64,000 bases of DNA from Streptomyces sp. R21 (GTDB taxonomy: Bacteria; Actinomycetota; Actinomycetes; Streptomycetales; Streptomycetaceae), in contig NZ_CP163435.1 in NCBI RefSeq assembly GCF_041051975.1, forward strand, positions 6,675,001-6,739,000, read 5' to 3'. The position numbers and the translations under genes were made by a program. The notes below the pieces were generated by a model that was not told where the DNA came from, made no database searches, and saw only the letters and a list, made by a program, of their open reading frames with translations. The stretch's first letter is position 1, and every line of letters begins with the position of its first letter. Of the stretch, positions 56,722 through 64,000 are shown piece after piece.

Positions 56722-56727
56722 TATGCT
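56722..56727 (+). promoter_or_regulatory. -10-like TATGCT before the cytidine-deaminase-like gene
   Basis: TATGCT lies 6 bases before ATG 56734, which has no Shine-Dalgarno, predicting a leaderless transcript. Confidence 0.4.
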
Positions 56728-56733
56728 CAGGGC

Positions 56734-57087
56734 ATGACCGATAGCAACGCGCTCGACCCCGAGGACCGCAAGATCGTCACCCTGGCCCGTTCCGCGCGGG
56801 CCCGCAACGCAGTGCCCGAGGGCGCGGCCGTGCGGGACGAGACGGGGCGTACGTACGTCGCCGGGACCGTCGCCCTCGACTCGCTGAAGCTGAGTGCGCT
56901 GCAGACGGCGGTGGCGATGGCGGTGGCGTCCGGGGCGAAGTCGCTGGAGGCCGCGGCCGTGGTCACGGAGGCCGAGTTCGCGTCGGCGGAGGACCGGGCG
57001 GCCGTACGGGATCTGGGTGGGCCTCAGACTCCGGTGCTGGTGGCCGGGCCCGACGGGACGGTCCGGGTCACGGTGACCGCGGGCTGA
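56734..57087 (+). CDS. Cytidine-deaminase-like protein lacking the zinc site
   Basis: The 117-residue protein aligns by eye with the first half of small cytidine deaminases: GRTYVAGTVALDSLKLSALQ corresponds to the (V)GxNVExASxxxxxCAE region and is followed by TAVAMAVASGAKSLEAAAVV, like the helix after the active site. The zinc-ligand Cys and catalytic Glu of CAE are replaced (SALQ), and no PCGxCRQ motif follows. I conclude it is not an active deaminase; it may bind nucleosides or RNA, or serve as a scaffold. It stands alone, upstream of the secreted-protein gene and the era region. Confidence 0.75.
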   Translation: MTDSNALDPEDRKIVTLARSARARNAVPEGAAVRDETGRTYVAGTVALDSLKLSALQTAVAMAVASGAKSLEAAAVVTEAEFASAEDRAAVRDLGGPQTPVLVAGPDGTVRVTVTAG

Positions 57088-57141
57088 CCTCAGCCGCGGC
57101 CGGAAAACGCCCTTGCCGTCCGCGGTCTCTCGCGCATCAAT

Positions 57142-57167
57142 GGAACCGGTAGTTCCGACGGACCGTC
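57142..57167. promoter_or_regulatory. Double palindrome upstream of secreted-protein gene
   Basis: GGAAC-CGGTA-GTTCC (57142-57156) is followed directly by GACGG-A-CCGTC (57157-57167) and then AGATTTT. Two abutting perfect inverted repeats lie 119 bases before ATG 57286. They may be an operator or promoter module; no consensus is recognised with certainty. Confidence 0.5.
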
Positions 57168-57285
57168 AGATTTTCGAAGGCGCACGCAGCGCGCCCGCAC
57201 CCCGCTCGCGTGGCCGGTCCGTCGGCCTGCTTCTCCCGTCCATCCCCACATGGCTTTCCCACAAGGGAAGGGAGCCGGATTCCCC

Positions 57286-57762
57286 ATGAGAGGCAAGCGA
57301 ACAGGAACAGGTGCGGCACTGGCGGTCGGGGCCCTCGCGGCCGCCGGGCTCGCCTTCGCGCCCACAGCCGTCGCCGTCACCCCACAGACGGCGACGATCA
57401 CGGCCGACTGCGGCAGCTTCGGCGGCGGCGAGGCCACACTCACCGCCACCCAGGACGGCACCGCCGCCACCATCACGGTCACGTCGTCCGCGATCACCGC
57501 GCCGATCGCCCTGGCGCAGGACTCGATCACCTCCACGCTCACCCTGGTGAAGGCGAGCGGCGGCACCACCGCCTTCACCGGCACGAAGAACCCGGCCATG
57601 GCGGCCGGCGACAGCGTCACGGTCGGACCGCTCGACGGGACCGTGGCCTCCGGGGACAGCCTGGAGGCGTACGGCGGCTCGTTGCAGATGACGGTCCTCG
57701 GCTTCACCATCACGTGCACGGCCACCGGGGCGCAGTCGCCGGGGCCGTTCGTCTTCGACTGA
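57286..57762 (+). CDS. Small secreted protein, unknown function
   Basis: The 158-residue protein starts with a Sec-type signal peptide (MRGKRTGTGAALAVGALAAA...PTAVA, cleavage near residue 30). The mature part is Thr/Ala/Gly-rich and predicted all-beta, with two cysteines (ADCGSFGGG and TITCTATG) that can form a disulfide across the domain. No family is recognised; the shape resembles small extracellular beta-sandwich proteins of Streptomyces. ATG 57286 is used because it begins the signal peptide and has GGGAG 11 bases upstream; an upstream in-frame ATG at 57250 would spoil the signal. Confidence 0.75.
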   Translation: MRGKRTGTGAALAVGALAAAGLAFAPTAVAVTPQTATITADCGSFGGGEATLTATQDGTAATITVTSSAITAPIALAQDSITSTLTLVKASGGTTAFTGTKNPAMAAGDSVTVGPLDGTVASGDSLEAYGGSLQMTVLGFTITCTATGAQSPGPFVFD

Positions 57763-57779
57763 GCACACGGAACGCGAGG

Positions 57780-57813
57780 ACCGGTGTCGTCCCTGGCAGG
57801 GGGCGGCACCGGT
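57780..57813. terminator. Weak hairpin between secreted-protein gene and glnK
   Basis: ACCGGTG (57780-57786) pairs with CACCGGT (57807-57813), a 7-bp stem with a 20-base loop between two convergent genes. Confidence 0.4.
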
Positions 57814-57842
57814 CGGCGTAGAGCGTCAAGGACCGGTCGTGC

Positions 57843-58181
57843 TCAGAGCGCGTCCGGGCCGCGCTCACCCGTCCGTACCCGGACGACCGTCTCGACCGGC
57901 AGCGCCCACACCTTCCCGTCGCCGATCTTGCCCGTCCGGGCGGCCTTGACGATCGCCTCGATGACGGGGTCCGAGTCGGCGTCGTCGACGACGACCTCGA
58001 TGCGGACCTTGGGGACGAGGTCGACCTGGTACTCGGCGCCGCGGTACACCTCGGTGTGGCCGCGCTGGCGTCCGTATCCGCTGGCCTCGGTCACGGTCAG
58101 GCCGTGCACCCCGAGTTCCTGGAGGGCGGTCTTGACCTCGTCGAGGCGGTACGGCTTGACGATCGCGGTGATGAGCTTCAT
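57843..58181 (-). CDS. glnK: PII nitrogen regulatory protein GlnK/GlnB
   Basis: PII proteins sense ATP/ADP and 2-oxoglutarate and block the ammonium channel or adjust nitrogen enzymes. The 112-residue protein is full length with the T-loop HTEVYRGAEY carrying Tyr51, the usual modification site (adenylylated in actinobacteria), and the C-terminal signature TGKIGDGKVWALPVE. Its ATG overlaps the amtB stop (ATGA), so it is co-translated with amtB. The adenylyltransferase gene glnD, which usually follows in Streptomyces amtB-glnK-glnD operons, is absent here. Confidence 0.96.
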   Translation of the reverse strand: MKLITAIVKPYRLDEVKTALQELGVHGLTVTEASGYGRQRGHTEVYRGAEYQVDLVPKVRIEVVVDDADSDPVIEAIVKAARTGKIGDGKVWALPVETVVRVRTGERGPDAL

Positions 58182-59488
58182 GCCTGGGTCTTGACCTTCT
58201 GAGCGGCGGGGACTGCGGACGCGGAGACCGGGGCTCCGTGGCCCAGGACCCCGTGATCGTAAGCCGTCTCGGCGTGCACCGTAAGGTCCAGGCCGGTGTG
58301 CTCGTGGTCCTCGTCCGCGCGCAGGCCCATGACCTTGTCGAGCAGCTTTCCGATGCCGTACGTGACGGTGAAGGCGTACGCCCCGACGGCCACGACGGCG
58401 ACGAGCTGCTTGCCGAGCTGGGCGAGCCCGCCGCCGTAGAGCAGGCCCTCCGCGCCGCCGGTCATCTCGGCGGTGGCGAAGAGGCCGATCAGCAGCGTGC
58501 CGATGATTCCGCCGACCAGGTGGACGCCGACGACGTCCAGCGAGTCGTCGTAGTTCAGCTTGAACTTCCAGCTCACCGCGTACGAGCAGACCACGCCGGC
58601 GGCGAGACCGACGACCAGCGCCCCGACGAGGGAGACGGAGCCGCAGGACGGGGTGATGGCGACCAGGCCCGCGACCGCGCCGGACGCCGCGCCCAGGGTG
58701 GTCGGGTGGCCGTCGCGCTTCTGCTCGACGAAGAGCCAGCCGAGCAGCCCGGTGCAGCCGGCGGCGAGGGTGTTGAGGAAGGCGGCGGCGGCGAGGCCGT
58801 TGGCGCCGAGGGCCGAGCCCGCGTTGAAGCCGAACCAGCCGAACCAGAGCAGGCCCGCGCCCAGCATCACCATGGGCAGGTTGTGCGGGCGCATCGCGTC
58901 CTTCTTGAAGCCCAGGCGGGGGCCGAGAACGAGACAGAGGGCCAGGCCCGAGGCGCCGGAGGTGATCTCGACCGGGAGACCGCCCGCGAAGTCCAGTGCG
59001 CCGAGTTTCTCCAGGATCCAGCCGCCCGGGCCCCACACCCAGTGCGTGACGGGAACGTATACGAGCAGCGCCCACACTGGCACGAAGACCAGCCACGCCC
59101 CGAACTTCGCCCGGTCCGCGATCGCGCCGCTGATCAGCGCCGCCGTGATGATCGCGAACGTCAGCTGGAAGGTGGCGAACAGCAGGGTCGGGACCGTGCC
59201 CTGGACACTGTCCGGGCCGAGGCCCGCCATGCCTGCGTGCTTCAGTCCGCCGATCAGTCCGCCGAAGGCGTCGTCGCCGAACGCGAGGGAGTAGCCCGCG
59301 ACCAGCCACACCACCGTGACCAGGGCGATCGATACGAAGCTCATCATCAGCATGTTGAGGACGCTCTTCGTGCGGACCATGCCGCCGTAGAAGAGGGCGA
59401 GGCCCGGGGTCATCAGCAGGACGAGTGCGGTGGCGGCGAGCAGCCAGGCGGTGTCGCCGGTGTCCAGGTGCGCGGCGGCGAGGGTCAC
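58178..59488 (-). CDS. amtB: Ammonium transporter AmtB
   Basis: AmtB is a trimeric channel for ammonium. The 436-residue protein has eleven predicted helices, the family motif LGAGLLWFGWFGFNAGSALG, and a C-terminal cytoplasmic tail of about 60 residues for PII binding. The second pore histidine is present (DDSLDVVGVHLVGG), but the first of the twin histidines is glutamate 174 (LDFAGGLPVEITSG), as in yeast Mep1/Mep3. GTG 59488 is preferred because GGAG lies 6 bases upstream; TTG 59500 is an alternative. glnK overlaps its end, so PII can gate this channel. Confidence 0.95.
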   Translation of the reverse strand: MTLAAAHLDTGDTAWLLAATALVLLMTPGLALFYGGMVRTKSVLNMLMMSFVSIALVTVVWLVAGYSLAFGDDAFGGLIGGLKHAGMAGLGPDSVQGTVPTLLFATFQLTFAIITAALISGAIADRAKFGAWLVFVPVWALLVYVPVTHWVWGPGGWILEKLGALDFAGGLPVEITSGASGLALCLVLGPRLGFKKDAMRPHNLPMVMLGAGLLWFGWFGFNAGSALGANGLAAAAFLNTLAAGCTGLLGWLFVEQKRDGHPTTLGAASGAVAGLVAITPSCGSVSLVGALVVGLAAGVVCSYAVSWKFKLNYDDSLDVVGVHLVGGIIGTLLIGLFATAEMTGGAEGLLYGGGLAQLGKQLVAVVAVGAYAFTVTYGIGKLLDKVMGLRADEDHEHTGLDLTVHAETAYDHGVLGHGAPVSASAVPAAQKVKTQA

Positions 59489-59672
59489 GGTCGTCTCCAA
59501 CGGTGTGGGGGCTCGTCAGAGCGTCACCGGTGTGCGTTTCCGGTTGTGCACGCGCGCGTTTCCGGCGTGTTTCGTGTTGCGTGGGGGTTTCCGGAAGCTC
59601 ACCGGAGTCGATGCGGGCCCGGTCCGGCCCCCGTACGGGGACTCGGCGTGCGGCGGGCGCCTGTGGATCAGG

Positions 59673-59678
59673 GACAAT
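59673..59678 (+). promoter_or_regulatory. -10-like GACAAT before era
   Basis: GGGACAATGG (59671-59680), then 5 bases and ATG 59686. It is identical in sequence and spacing to the hemW start region at 31277. Confidence 0.45.
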
Positions 59679-59685
59679 GGGCGCC

Positions 59686-60639
59686 ATGAGCGTTCGTACC
59701 CCGTCATCCGAGCCGTCCGCGGCAGCACCCCACCGCGCCGGCTTCGCCTGCTTCGTGGGCCGCCCCAACGCGGGCAAGTCCACCCTCACGAACGCTCTGG
59801 TCGGGCAGAAGGTCGCGATCACCGCGGACCAGCCGCAGACCACGCGGCACACCGTACGTGGCATCGTGCACCGGCCCGACGCCCAGCTGATCCTGGTCGA
59901 CACCCCCGGCCTGCACAAGCCGCGCACCCTGCTCGGCCAGCGGCTCAACGACATCGTGCGGACGACGTGGGCCGAGGTCGACGTCATCGGGTTCTGCCTG
60001 CCCGCGAACGAGAAGCTCGGTCCCGGTGACCGCTTCATCGCGAAGGAACTGGCGTCGATCAAGAAGACGCCGAAGATCGCGATCGTCACGAAGACCGACC
60101 TCGTCGACAGCAAGACCCTCGCCGAGCAGCTCATCGCGATCGACCAGCTCGGCAAGGAGCTGGGGTTCGAGTGGGCCGAGATCGTGCCCGTGTCGGCGGT
60201 CGGCGACAAGCAGGTCGGCCTGCTCGCCGACCTGATCGTGCCGCTGCTGCCGGAGGGGCCGGCGCTGTATCCCGAGGGCGACCTCACCGACGAGCCCGAG
60301 CAGGTCATGATCGCGGAGCTCATCCGCGAGGCCGCGCTGGAGGGGGTGCGGGACGAGCTGCCGCACTCCATCGCCGTGGTCGTCGAGGAGATGCTGCCCC
60401 GCGAGGACCGGCCCGCGGACCGGCCGCTGCTCGACATCCACGCCTTCGTCTACATCGAGCGGCCCAGCCAGAAGGGCATCATCATCGGCCCGAAGGGCAA
60501 GCGGCTCAAGGAGGTCGGGATCAAGTCCCGCAAGCAGATCGAGGCGCTGCTGGGCACCCCCGTCTTCCTCGACCTCCATGTGAAGGTCGCCAAGGACTGG
60601 CAGCGGGATCCTCGGCAGTTGCGGAAGCTGGGGTTCTAG
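59686..60639 (+). CDS. era: GTPase Era
   Basis: Era binds the 3' end of 16S rRNA and checks 30S maturation, working with YbeY. The 317-residue protein has G1 GRPNAGKST (25-33), G3 DTPGLHKP, G4 TKTDLV and the C-terminal KH domain (KGIIIGPKGKRLKEVGIKSR). ATG 59686 follows GACAAT by 7 bases without a Shine-Dalgarno, so it appears leaderless; ATG 59677 adds three residues. It ends in a hairpin before a convergent regulator gene. Confidence 0.97.
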   Translation: MSVRTPSSEPSAAAPHRAGFACFVGRPNAGKSTLTNALVGQKVAITADQPQTTRHTVRGIVHRPDAQLILVDTPGLHKPRTLLGQRLNDIVRTTWAEVDVIGFCLPANEKLGPGDRFIAKELASIKKTPKIAIVTKTDLVDSKTLAEQLIAIDQLGKELGFEWAEIVPVSAVGDKQVGLLADLIVPLLPEGPALYPEGDLTDEPEQVMIAELIREAALEGVRDELPHSIAVVVEEMLPREDRPADRPLLDIHAFVYIERPSQKGIIIGPKGKRLKEVGIKSRKQIEALLGTPVFLDLHVKVAKDWQRDPRQLRKLGF

Positions 60640-60640
60640 G

Positions 60641-60662
60641 AGCCGGGCACTCAAGCCTGGCT
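60641..60662. terminator. Hairpin between era and convergent regulator
   Basis: AGCCGGGC (60641-60648) pairs with GCCTGGCT (60655-60662) with one G-U pair, followed by GTTT on the plus strand. It starts 2 bases after the era stop and overlaps the 3' end of the regulator gene. Confidence 0.6.
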
Positions 60663-61508
60663 GTTTCCGCTCGGCGTCATGTCCTGCAACCCCACCACCC
60701 GCAGCAGCTGCAGGCGCTCGTGTGTCTCCGTGCCGGGGCGGGCCGTGTGGATGATGAGGAGCTGGCGGTGCTCGGCGCTGACGAGGACCTCGCAGTCCAG
60801 CTCCAGCAGGCCGACCAGCGGGTGCTGGAAGCGCTTGGTCGAGGCGCGCCGCACGGCCACCTCGTGTTCGCCCCAGAGTTTCTCGAACTCCTCGCTGGCC
60901 GTGCGGAGTTCGGCGACCAGGGCCGTCACCGCCCGGTCGTCGGGGTGGGCCGCGGTGACGGCGCGGAGGTTCGCCACGTGTCCGCGCGCGTGCTCCTCGT
61001 GGTCCTCGGGCGGGGACAGCTTCCGTGCGGCGGGGTCCGTGAAGAAGCGGCGTACGAGATTGCGCTCGCGCGGCGGCCGGGCGAGCGCGTCGCCGGACAG
61101 GGCCGCGGCCATCGCGTTCTGCGCGAGGACCTCGCCGTAGTCGCTCATGACCATCGCGGGGGTGTCGTGCAGCCGGTCCAGGACCAGCAGGAGCCCGGGG
61201 CGGACGTGCGCCGACGCCGTGCCGTCCCGGGGCGGCTCCTCGCCCACCAGGTGGAAGAGATGGTCCCGCTCGTCGCCGGTCAGCCGCAGCGCCCTGGCCA
61301 GCGCGCCCAGCATCTGCCGTGACGGACGCGGGCCCCGCGACTGCTCAAGACGCGTGTAGTAGTCCACGGACATCCCCGCGAGCGCCGCCACCTCCTCCCG
61401 GCGCAGGCCCGGCGTGCGGCGCCGCGCACCGGACGCGAGGCCCACGTCGGAGGGCTCCAGGCGGGCGCGGCCACGGCGCAGGAAGTCGGCGAGTTCGGCT
61501 CGGTTCAC
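60651..61508 (-). CDS. MmyB-like helix-turn-helix transcriptional regulator
   Basis: The 285-residue protein has the N-terminal XRE HTH (RRTPGLRREEVAALAGMSVDYYTRLEQ, about 30-56) and the MmyB-type ligand-binding domain (VMSDYGEVLAQNAMAAALSG, RFQHPLVGLLELDCEVLVSA, LIIHTARPGTETHERLQLL). It is related to the regulator at 55830 but divergent in sequence. The GTG start lies 120 bases from the start of the divergent SDR gene. In many actinobacteria such regulators repress the divergent SDR gene, which is the likely target here. Confidence 0.9.
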   Translation of the reverse strand: MNRAELADFLRRGRARLEPSDVGLASGARRRTPGLRREEVAALAGMSVDYYTRLEQSRGPRPSRQMLGALARALRLTGDERDHLFHLVGEEPPRDGTASAHVRPGLLLVLDRLHDTPAMVMSDYGEVLAQNAMAAALSGDALARPPRERNLVRRFFTDPAARKLSPPEDHEEHARGHVANLRAVTAAHPDDRAVTALVAELRTASEEFEKLWGEHEVAVRRASTKRFQHPLVGLLELDCEVLVSAEHRQLLIIHTARPGTETHERLQLLRVVGLQDMTPSGNSQA

Positions 61509-61628
61509 CCCTCCAGCGTGACCGAGCGCGCCCGGCTTATCCAGGGACTGCCGGTCCCCGGATCAGGAGGTCTCTCCCGCCGCGCGCCGCGCGCCCCGAC
61601 GCTGGGGTCACGACGAGAGGAGCACGAG

Positions 61629-62480
61629 ATGCTGACGTTGGTGACAGGCACGACAGGCCAGGTCGGCCGCCGCTTCGTACCGCGGCTGCTGCAGGCGGTG
61701 CAGGCGGAGGACCAGGTGCGGGTCCTGGTGCGCGACGAGGCGAAGGGCGCGCCCTTCGCCGAGCTGGGCGCGCAGGTCGCGGTCGGCGATCTGCGGGACG
61801 CGGAAGCGCTCGGCAAGGCGCTCGCCGGGGTGGACGCCGTGATCAACATCGCGGCGGCCTTCCGCGGTGTCCCGGACGAGGAGGCCTGGGCGGTCAACCG
61901 CGACGCCGCCGTCGAACTGGGCCGCGCGGCGCTCGCCTCGGGCGTCCGCCGCTTCGTCCAGGTCAGCACGAACCTGGTGTACGGCACGGGGCGCGGCCGT
62001 CCCCTCACCGAGGAGGACCCGAGCGTCCCCGGCGGCGAGATGTGGGGCGCCTACCCGGAGTCCAAGGCGGCCGCCGAGCGGGAGCTGGCGGCCCTCGACG
62101 GCCTGGACGTCCGGATCGGGCGGCTCCCCTTCGTGTACGGGGAGGGCGACCCGCACCTCGCCCAGTCGCTGCGGTGGGCGGGCGGCTGGGCGGCCACCCA
62201 GCGCCTCCAGATGGGCCACCACGCGGACGTGGCCCAGGGCCTGACCCGGATCCTGTACGCCCCGGGCGCGGGCGGCGTCTACAACATCGCCGACGACACC
62301 CCCGTCACGGCCGTCGACCTCCACCAGCTCAACGGGGTCGACATCCCGCCCGCCCTCTACGACCGCACGGACTCCGACCCCTGGTTCGGCATCGTCTCCA
62401 CCGCCCGCATCCGCCGCGAGCTGGGCTTCCGCCCGCTGTACCCGTCGGTGTGGACGGCCAAGGACGCCGGGGCGCTCTGA
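61629..62480 (+). CDS. NAD(P)-dependent epimerase/dehydratase (extended SDR)
   Basis: The 283-residue Rossmann-fold protein has the nucleotide motif TGTTGQVG (6-13), VGDLRD for the adenine, VINIAAAF, and catalytic YPESKAA with the Tyr-x3-Lys pair and upstream Ser in VQVSTNLVYG. It resembles sugar-nucleotide epimerases or NmrA-like reductases; substrate unknown. The ATG has GGAG 6 bases upstream. It is divergent from the MmyB-like regulator that probably controls it, a common arrangement. Confidence 0.9.
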   Translation: MLTLVTGTTGQVGRRFVPRLLQAVQAEDQVRVLVRDEAKGAPFAELGAQVAVGDLRDAEALGKALAGVDAVINIAAAFRGVPDEEAWAVNRDAAVELGRAALASGVRRFVQVSTNLVYGTGRGRPLTEEDPSVPGGEMWGAYPESKAAAERELAALDGLDVRIGRLPFVYGEGDPHLAQSLRWAGGWAATQRLQMGHHADVAQGLTRILYAPGAGGVYNIADDTPVTAVDLHQLNGVDIPPALYDRTDSDPWFGIVSTARIRRELGFRPLYPSVWTAKDAGAL

Positions 62481-62506
62481 GCCCAGCCTCTTGTTCAGCC
62501 CCCCGT

Positions 62507-63781
62507 TCAGTCCACCCCCCTGATCCGCCGCACCAGCAGCGCCCCCGCCAGGCCGATCACGGCCGACACCAGGTACAGCACCCGGTAGCCGCCCAGATGG
62601 TTCACGATCGGCGCCGCCAGGGCGGGGGCGGCGACCTGGGGCAGGGCGTTGGCGACGTTGATGACGCCGAGGTCCTTGCCGCGGTCCAGGGCCTTGGGCA
62701 GGACGTCCGTCATCAGGGCGAAGTCGACGGATGTGAAGACGCCGAAGCCGATGCCGAGGATCGCGGCCGCGACGATCGCGCCGGGCCAGGTCTGCCAGCC
62801 GGCCAGCGCGGCCGTGGCGAGCGCCATCAGGACGCCGGACCAGATCACGAACGGTTTGCGGCGGCCGATCCGGTCCGACCAGACACCGCCGACCACCACG
62901 GTGGCGAGGAGTGTCACGCCGTTGACGGCGGTGAGGATCAGGACGCCCTTGTCAGGGTCGTCGTAGTGCAGGCGGTCCCGCAGGTAGTAGAGCAGGTAGA
63001 GCAGCACGAGCGCGTTGCTCAGGTTGATCAGGAAACGGGTCAGCCAGGCCCAGCCCAGGTCCGGGTGGCGGCGGGGGCTCAGCCAGAAGGACGTCACGAA
63101 GGCCCGCCAGGACCAGGGTGTGCGCGCGGCCTCGGGCAGCCGTAGATCCTCGTACCTCAGGACGTACGGCAGCACCCCCACGAGCGTGAACACCGCACAC
63201 GCCGCATAGCCCCCGCCGATGCCCCCGGCGGCGGTGGCGAGGCCCGTGCCGCCGACCACGCCCAGGATCTGCGCGACCCCCAACCAGCCGCCCACAGAGC
63301 CCCGTTGGAGCCGCGGCACCCGGTCGGGGACGGCCGCCGTGACCGCGGCGAACGCGGCGTTCAGCGTCAGCTGGACCAGGCACCAGCCCAGCGCCATCGT
63401 CCACACCCCGCCCGCGCCCGCGAGCAACAGCAGGGCGAGCGCGCCGCCCGCCGCCCCGGCCACGATCCAGGGCGTACGGCGGCCACGGCGGGACGTCGTA
63501 CGGTCCGACAGCGCGCCGAAGACCGGGTTGGCGACCAGGGAGACGAGCGCGCCCGCGCCCGTGACCCAGGCGAGCATCGTCTCCTTCGACATGCCGGTGC
63601 CGGGTGCGAAGTCCTCGGCCTGGGAGGCAAGGAGGATCTGCAGCGGGCCGTACCAGCCCACCCAGATCGCCCCGTTGGCGAGCGAGAGCGCCGAGGTCCA
63701 GCCGCGGCCGACGCGTTCGACGGGCTCGGCTAGCGCGTCGGGGCCGGGCGTTGCCGCAGGGTCCCGCGACGTCGCCGTCAT
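62507..63781 (-). CDS. MFS sugar transporter (GPH/LacY-like)
   Basis: The 424-residue protein has twelve predicted helices with motif GALSDRTTSRRGRRTPWIVAG after helix 2, a form typical of glycoside-pentoside-hexuronide and related sugar symporters, and GGVWSDRIGRRKPFVI in the second half. Its ATG overlaps the stop of the beta-glucosidase gene (ATGA), so the pair forms an operon for uptake and hydrolysis of beta-glucosides such as cellobiose. The exact sugar is not certain. Confidence 0.88.
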   Translation of the reverse strand: MTATSRDPAATPGPDALAEPVERVGRGWTSALSLANGAIWVGWYGPLQILLASQAEDFAPGTGMSKETMLAWVTGAGALVSLVANPVFGALSDRTTSRRGRRTPWIVAGAAGGALALLLLAGAGGVWTMALGWCLVQLTLNAAFAAVTAAVPDRVPRLQRGSVGGWLGVAQILGVVGGTGLATAAGGIGGGYAACAVFTLVGVLPYVLRYEDLRLPEAARTPWSWRAFVTSFWLSPRRHPDLGWAWLTRFLINLSNALVLLYLLYYLRDRLHYDDPDKGVLILTAVNGVTLLATVVVGGVWSDRIGRRKPFVIWSGVLMALATAALAGWQTWPGAIVAAAILGIGFGVFTSVDFALMTDVLPKALDRGKDLGVINVANALPQVAAPALAAPIVNHLGGYRVLYLVSAVIGLAGALLVRRIRGVD

Positions 63782-64000
63782 CTCTGCGCCCGCAGCACGT
63801 CCCGCAGCCAGCCGTAGGACGCCTTCGGGGTCCGCTTCAGCGTCGCGGAGTTCTCGAAGTCCACGTGTACGAGCCCGAAGCGGCGCGCGTACCCCTCCGC
63901 CCACTCGAAGTTGTCCAGCAGCGACCACACGAAGTAGCCGCGTACGTCGACGCCCGCCTCCGAGGCCCGGTGCAGTGCCCGGATGTGGCCGTCCAGGTAA
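63778..64000 (-). CDS. Beta-glucosidase, GH1 family (C-terminal part, truncated by window edge)
   Basis: The last 74 codons are present and run off the window. They contain the GH1 C-terminal signature GYFVWSLLDNFEWAEGY, which lines the glucose-binding subsite, followed by RRFGLVHVDFENSATLKRTPKASYGWL. The enzyme hydrolyses beta-glucosides such as cellobiose to glucose. The stop overlaps the ATG of the sugar transporter, so the two are co-expressed. Regulation (often by CebR in Streptomyces) cannot be seen here because the promoter is outside. Confidence 0.92.
   Translation of the reverse strand, partial: YLDGHIRALHRASEAGVDVRGYFVWSLLDNFEWAEGYARRFGLVHVDFENSATLKRTPKASYGWLRDVLRAQR

Overview
This window is a stretch of the conserved chromosomal core of a Streptomyces-type high-GC actinomycete. 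The evidence is the very high G+C at third codon positions, frequent GTG and some TTG starts, many starts sitting 6-8 bases after a -10-like hexamer (leaderless mRNAs), a CIRCE operator before hrcA, a tricorn protease, PP2C/SpoIIE-type phosphatases and MmyB-like HTH regulators. The gene order (nadD, LCP-like gene, rsfS, phosphoglycerate mutase, tRNA-Ala, leuS, degV, comEA-comEC, holA, rpsT, lepA, hemW, hrcA-dnaJ, rsmE, tricorn, HIT, phoH-ybeY-corC, era) matches, as far as I recall it, the S. coelicolor SCO25xx region. I found no insertion sequences, prophage genes or CRISPR arrays.

Layout. 1-3.8 kb: NAD synthesis and ribosome silencing (nadD, a degenerate LytR/CpsA/Psr-like membrane protein, rsfS, a histidine phosphatase). 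3.9-5 kb: two identical tRNA-Ala(GGC) genes flanking a pair of tiny zinc-ribbon genes; each tRNA is followed by a strong hairpin. 5-7.9 kb, minus strand: a cytochrome-b-like membrane protein translationally coupled to a NuoF-ferredoxin fusion, probably an electron-transfer pair. 8.1-11.2 kb: leuS behind a Leu-rich leader peptide and terminator (attenuator). 11.4-19.6 kb: a membrane/coiled-coil protein, DegV, the ComEA-ComEC DNA-uptake pair, an arylamine N-acetyltransferase, a small acidic protein and the DNA polymerase III delta subunit. 19.8-24.3 kb: rpsT (minus), lepA and an acyl-CoA ligase. 24.4-31.2 kb: a signalling block made of a soluble poly-HAMP hybrid kinase and a REC-only regulator (minus), diverging from a HATPase-GAF-SpoIIE phosphatase (plus).

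31.3-34.4 kb: hemW, then on the minus strand a metallo-beta-lactamase (MBL) fold hydrolase and a DUF3097 protein. 34.6-39.8 kb: CIRCE-hrcA-dnaJ, nitronate monooxygenase-rsmE, a VOC protein and a lipoprotein. 39.9-45.7 kb: tricorn protease, a HIT protein, RNase Z and an adenine/adenosine deaminase; the HIT and deaminase genes share an unusual promoter motif. 45.7-51 kb: an MFS exporter, a repeat-rich intergenic stretch, a D-glucarate catabolic gene pair (KdgD-type dehydratase and glucarate dehydratase) and a PfkB kinase. 51-54.3 kb: the tightly packed phoH-ybeY-corC-like-yjbR series. 54.3-57.1 kb: an MFS exporter diverging from its likely MmyB-type regulator, then a cytidine-deaminase-like protein without catalytic residues. 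57.3-60.6 kb: a secreted protein, amtB-glnK (minus) and era. 60.6-64 kb: an MmyB-type regulator diverging from an SDR enzyme, then a beta-glucosidase (truncated by the window edge) coupled to an MFS sugar transporter.

Most genes are housekeeping. The points that most deserve a second look are the leuS attenuator, the tRNA-flanked zinc-ribbon pair, the cytochrome b/NuoF-ferredoxin pair with a lost cluster cysteine, the poly-HAMP kinase locus, the catalytically dead cytidine-deaminase homologue, the shared TAAAAC-N5-TAC(G/T)ATGCTG promoter motif, and several short repeat arrays placed directly in front of lepA, holA and the glucarate operon.
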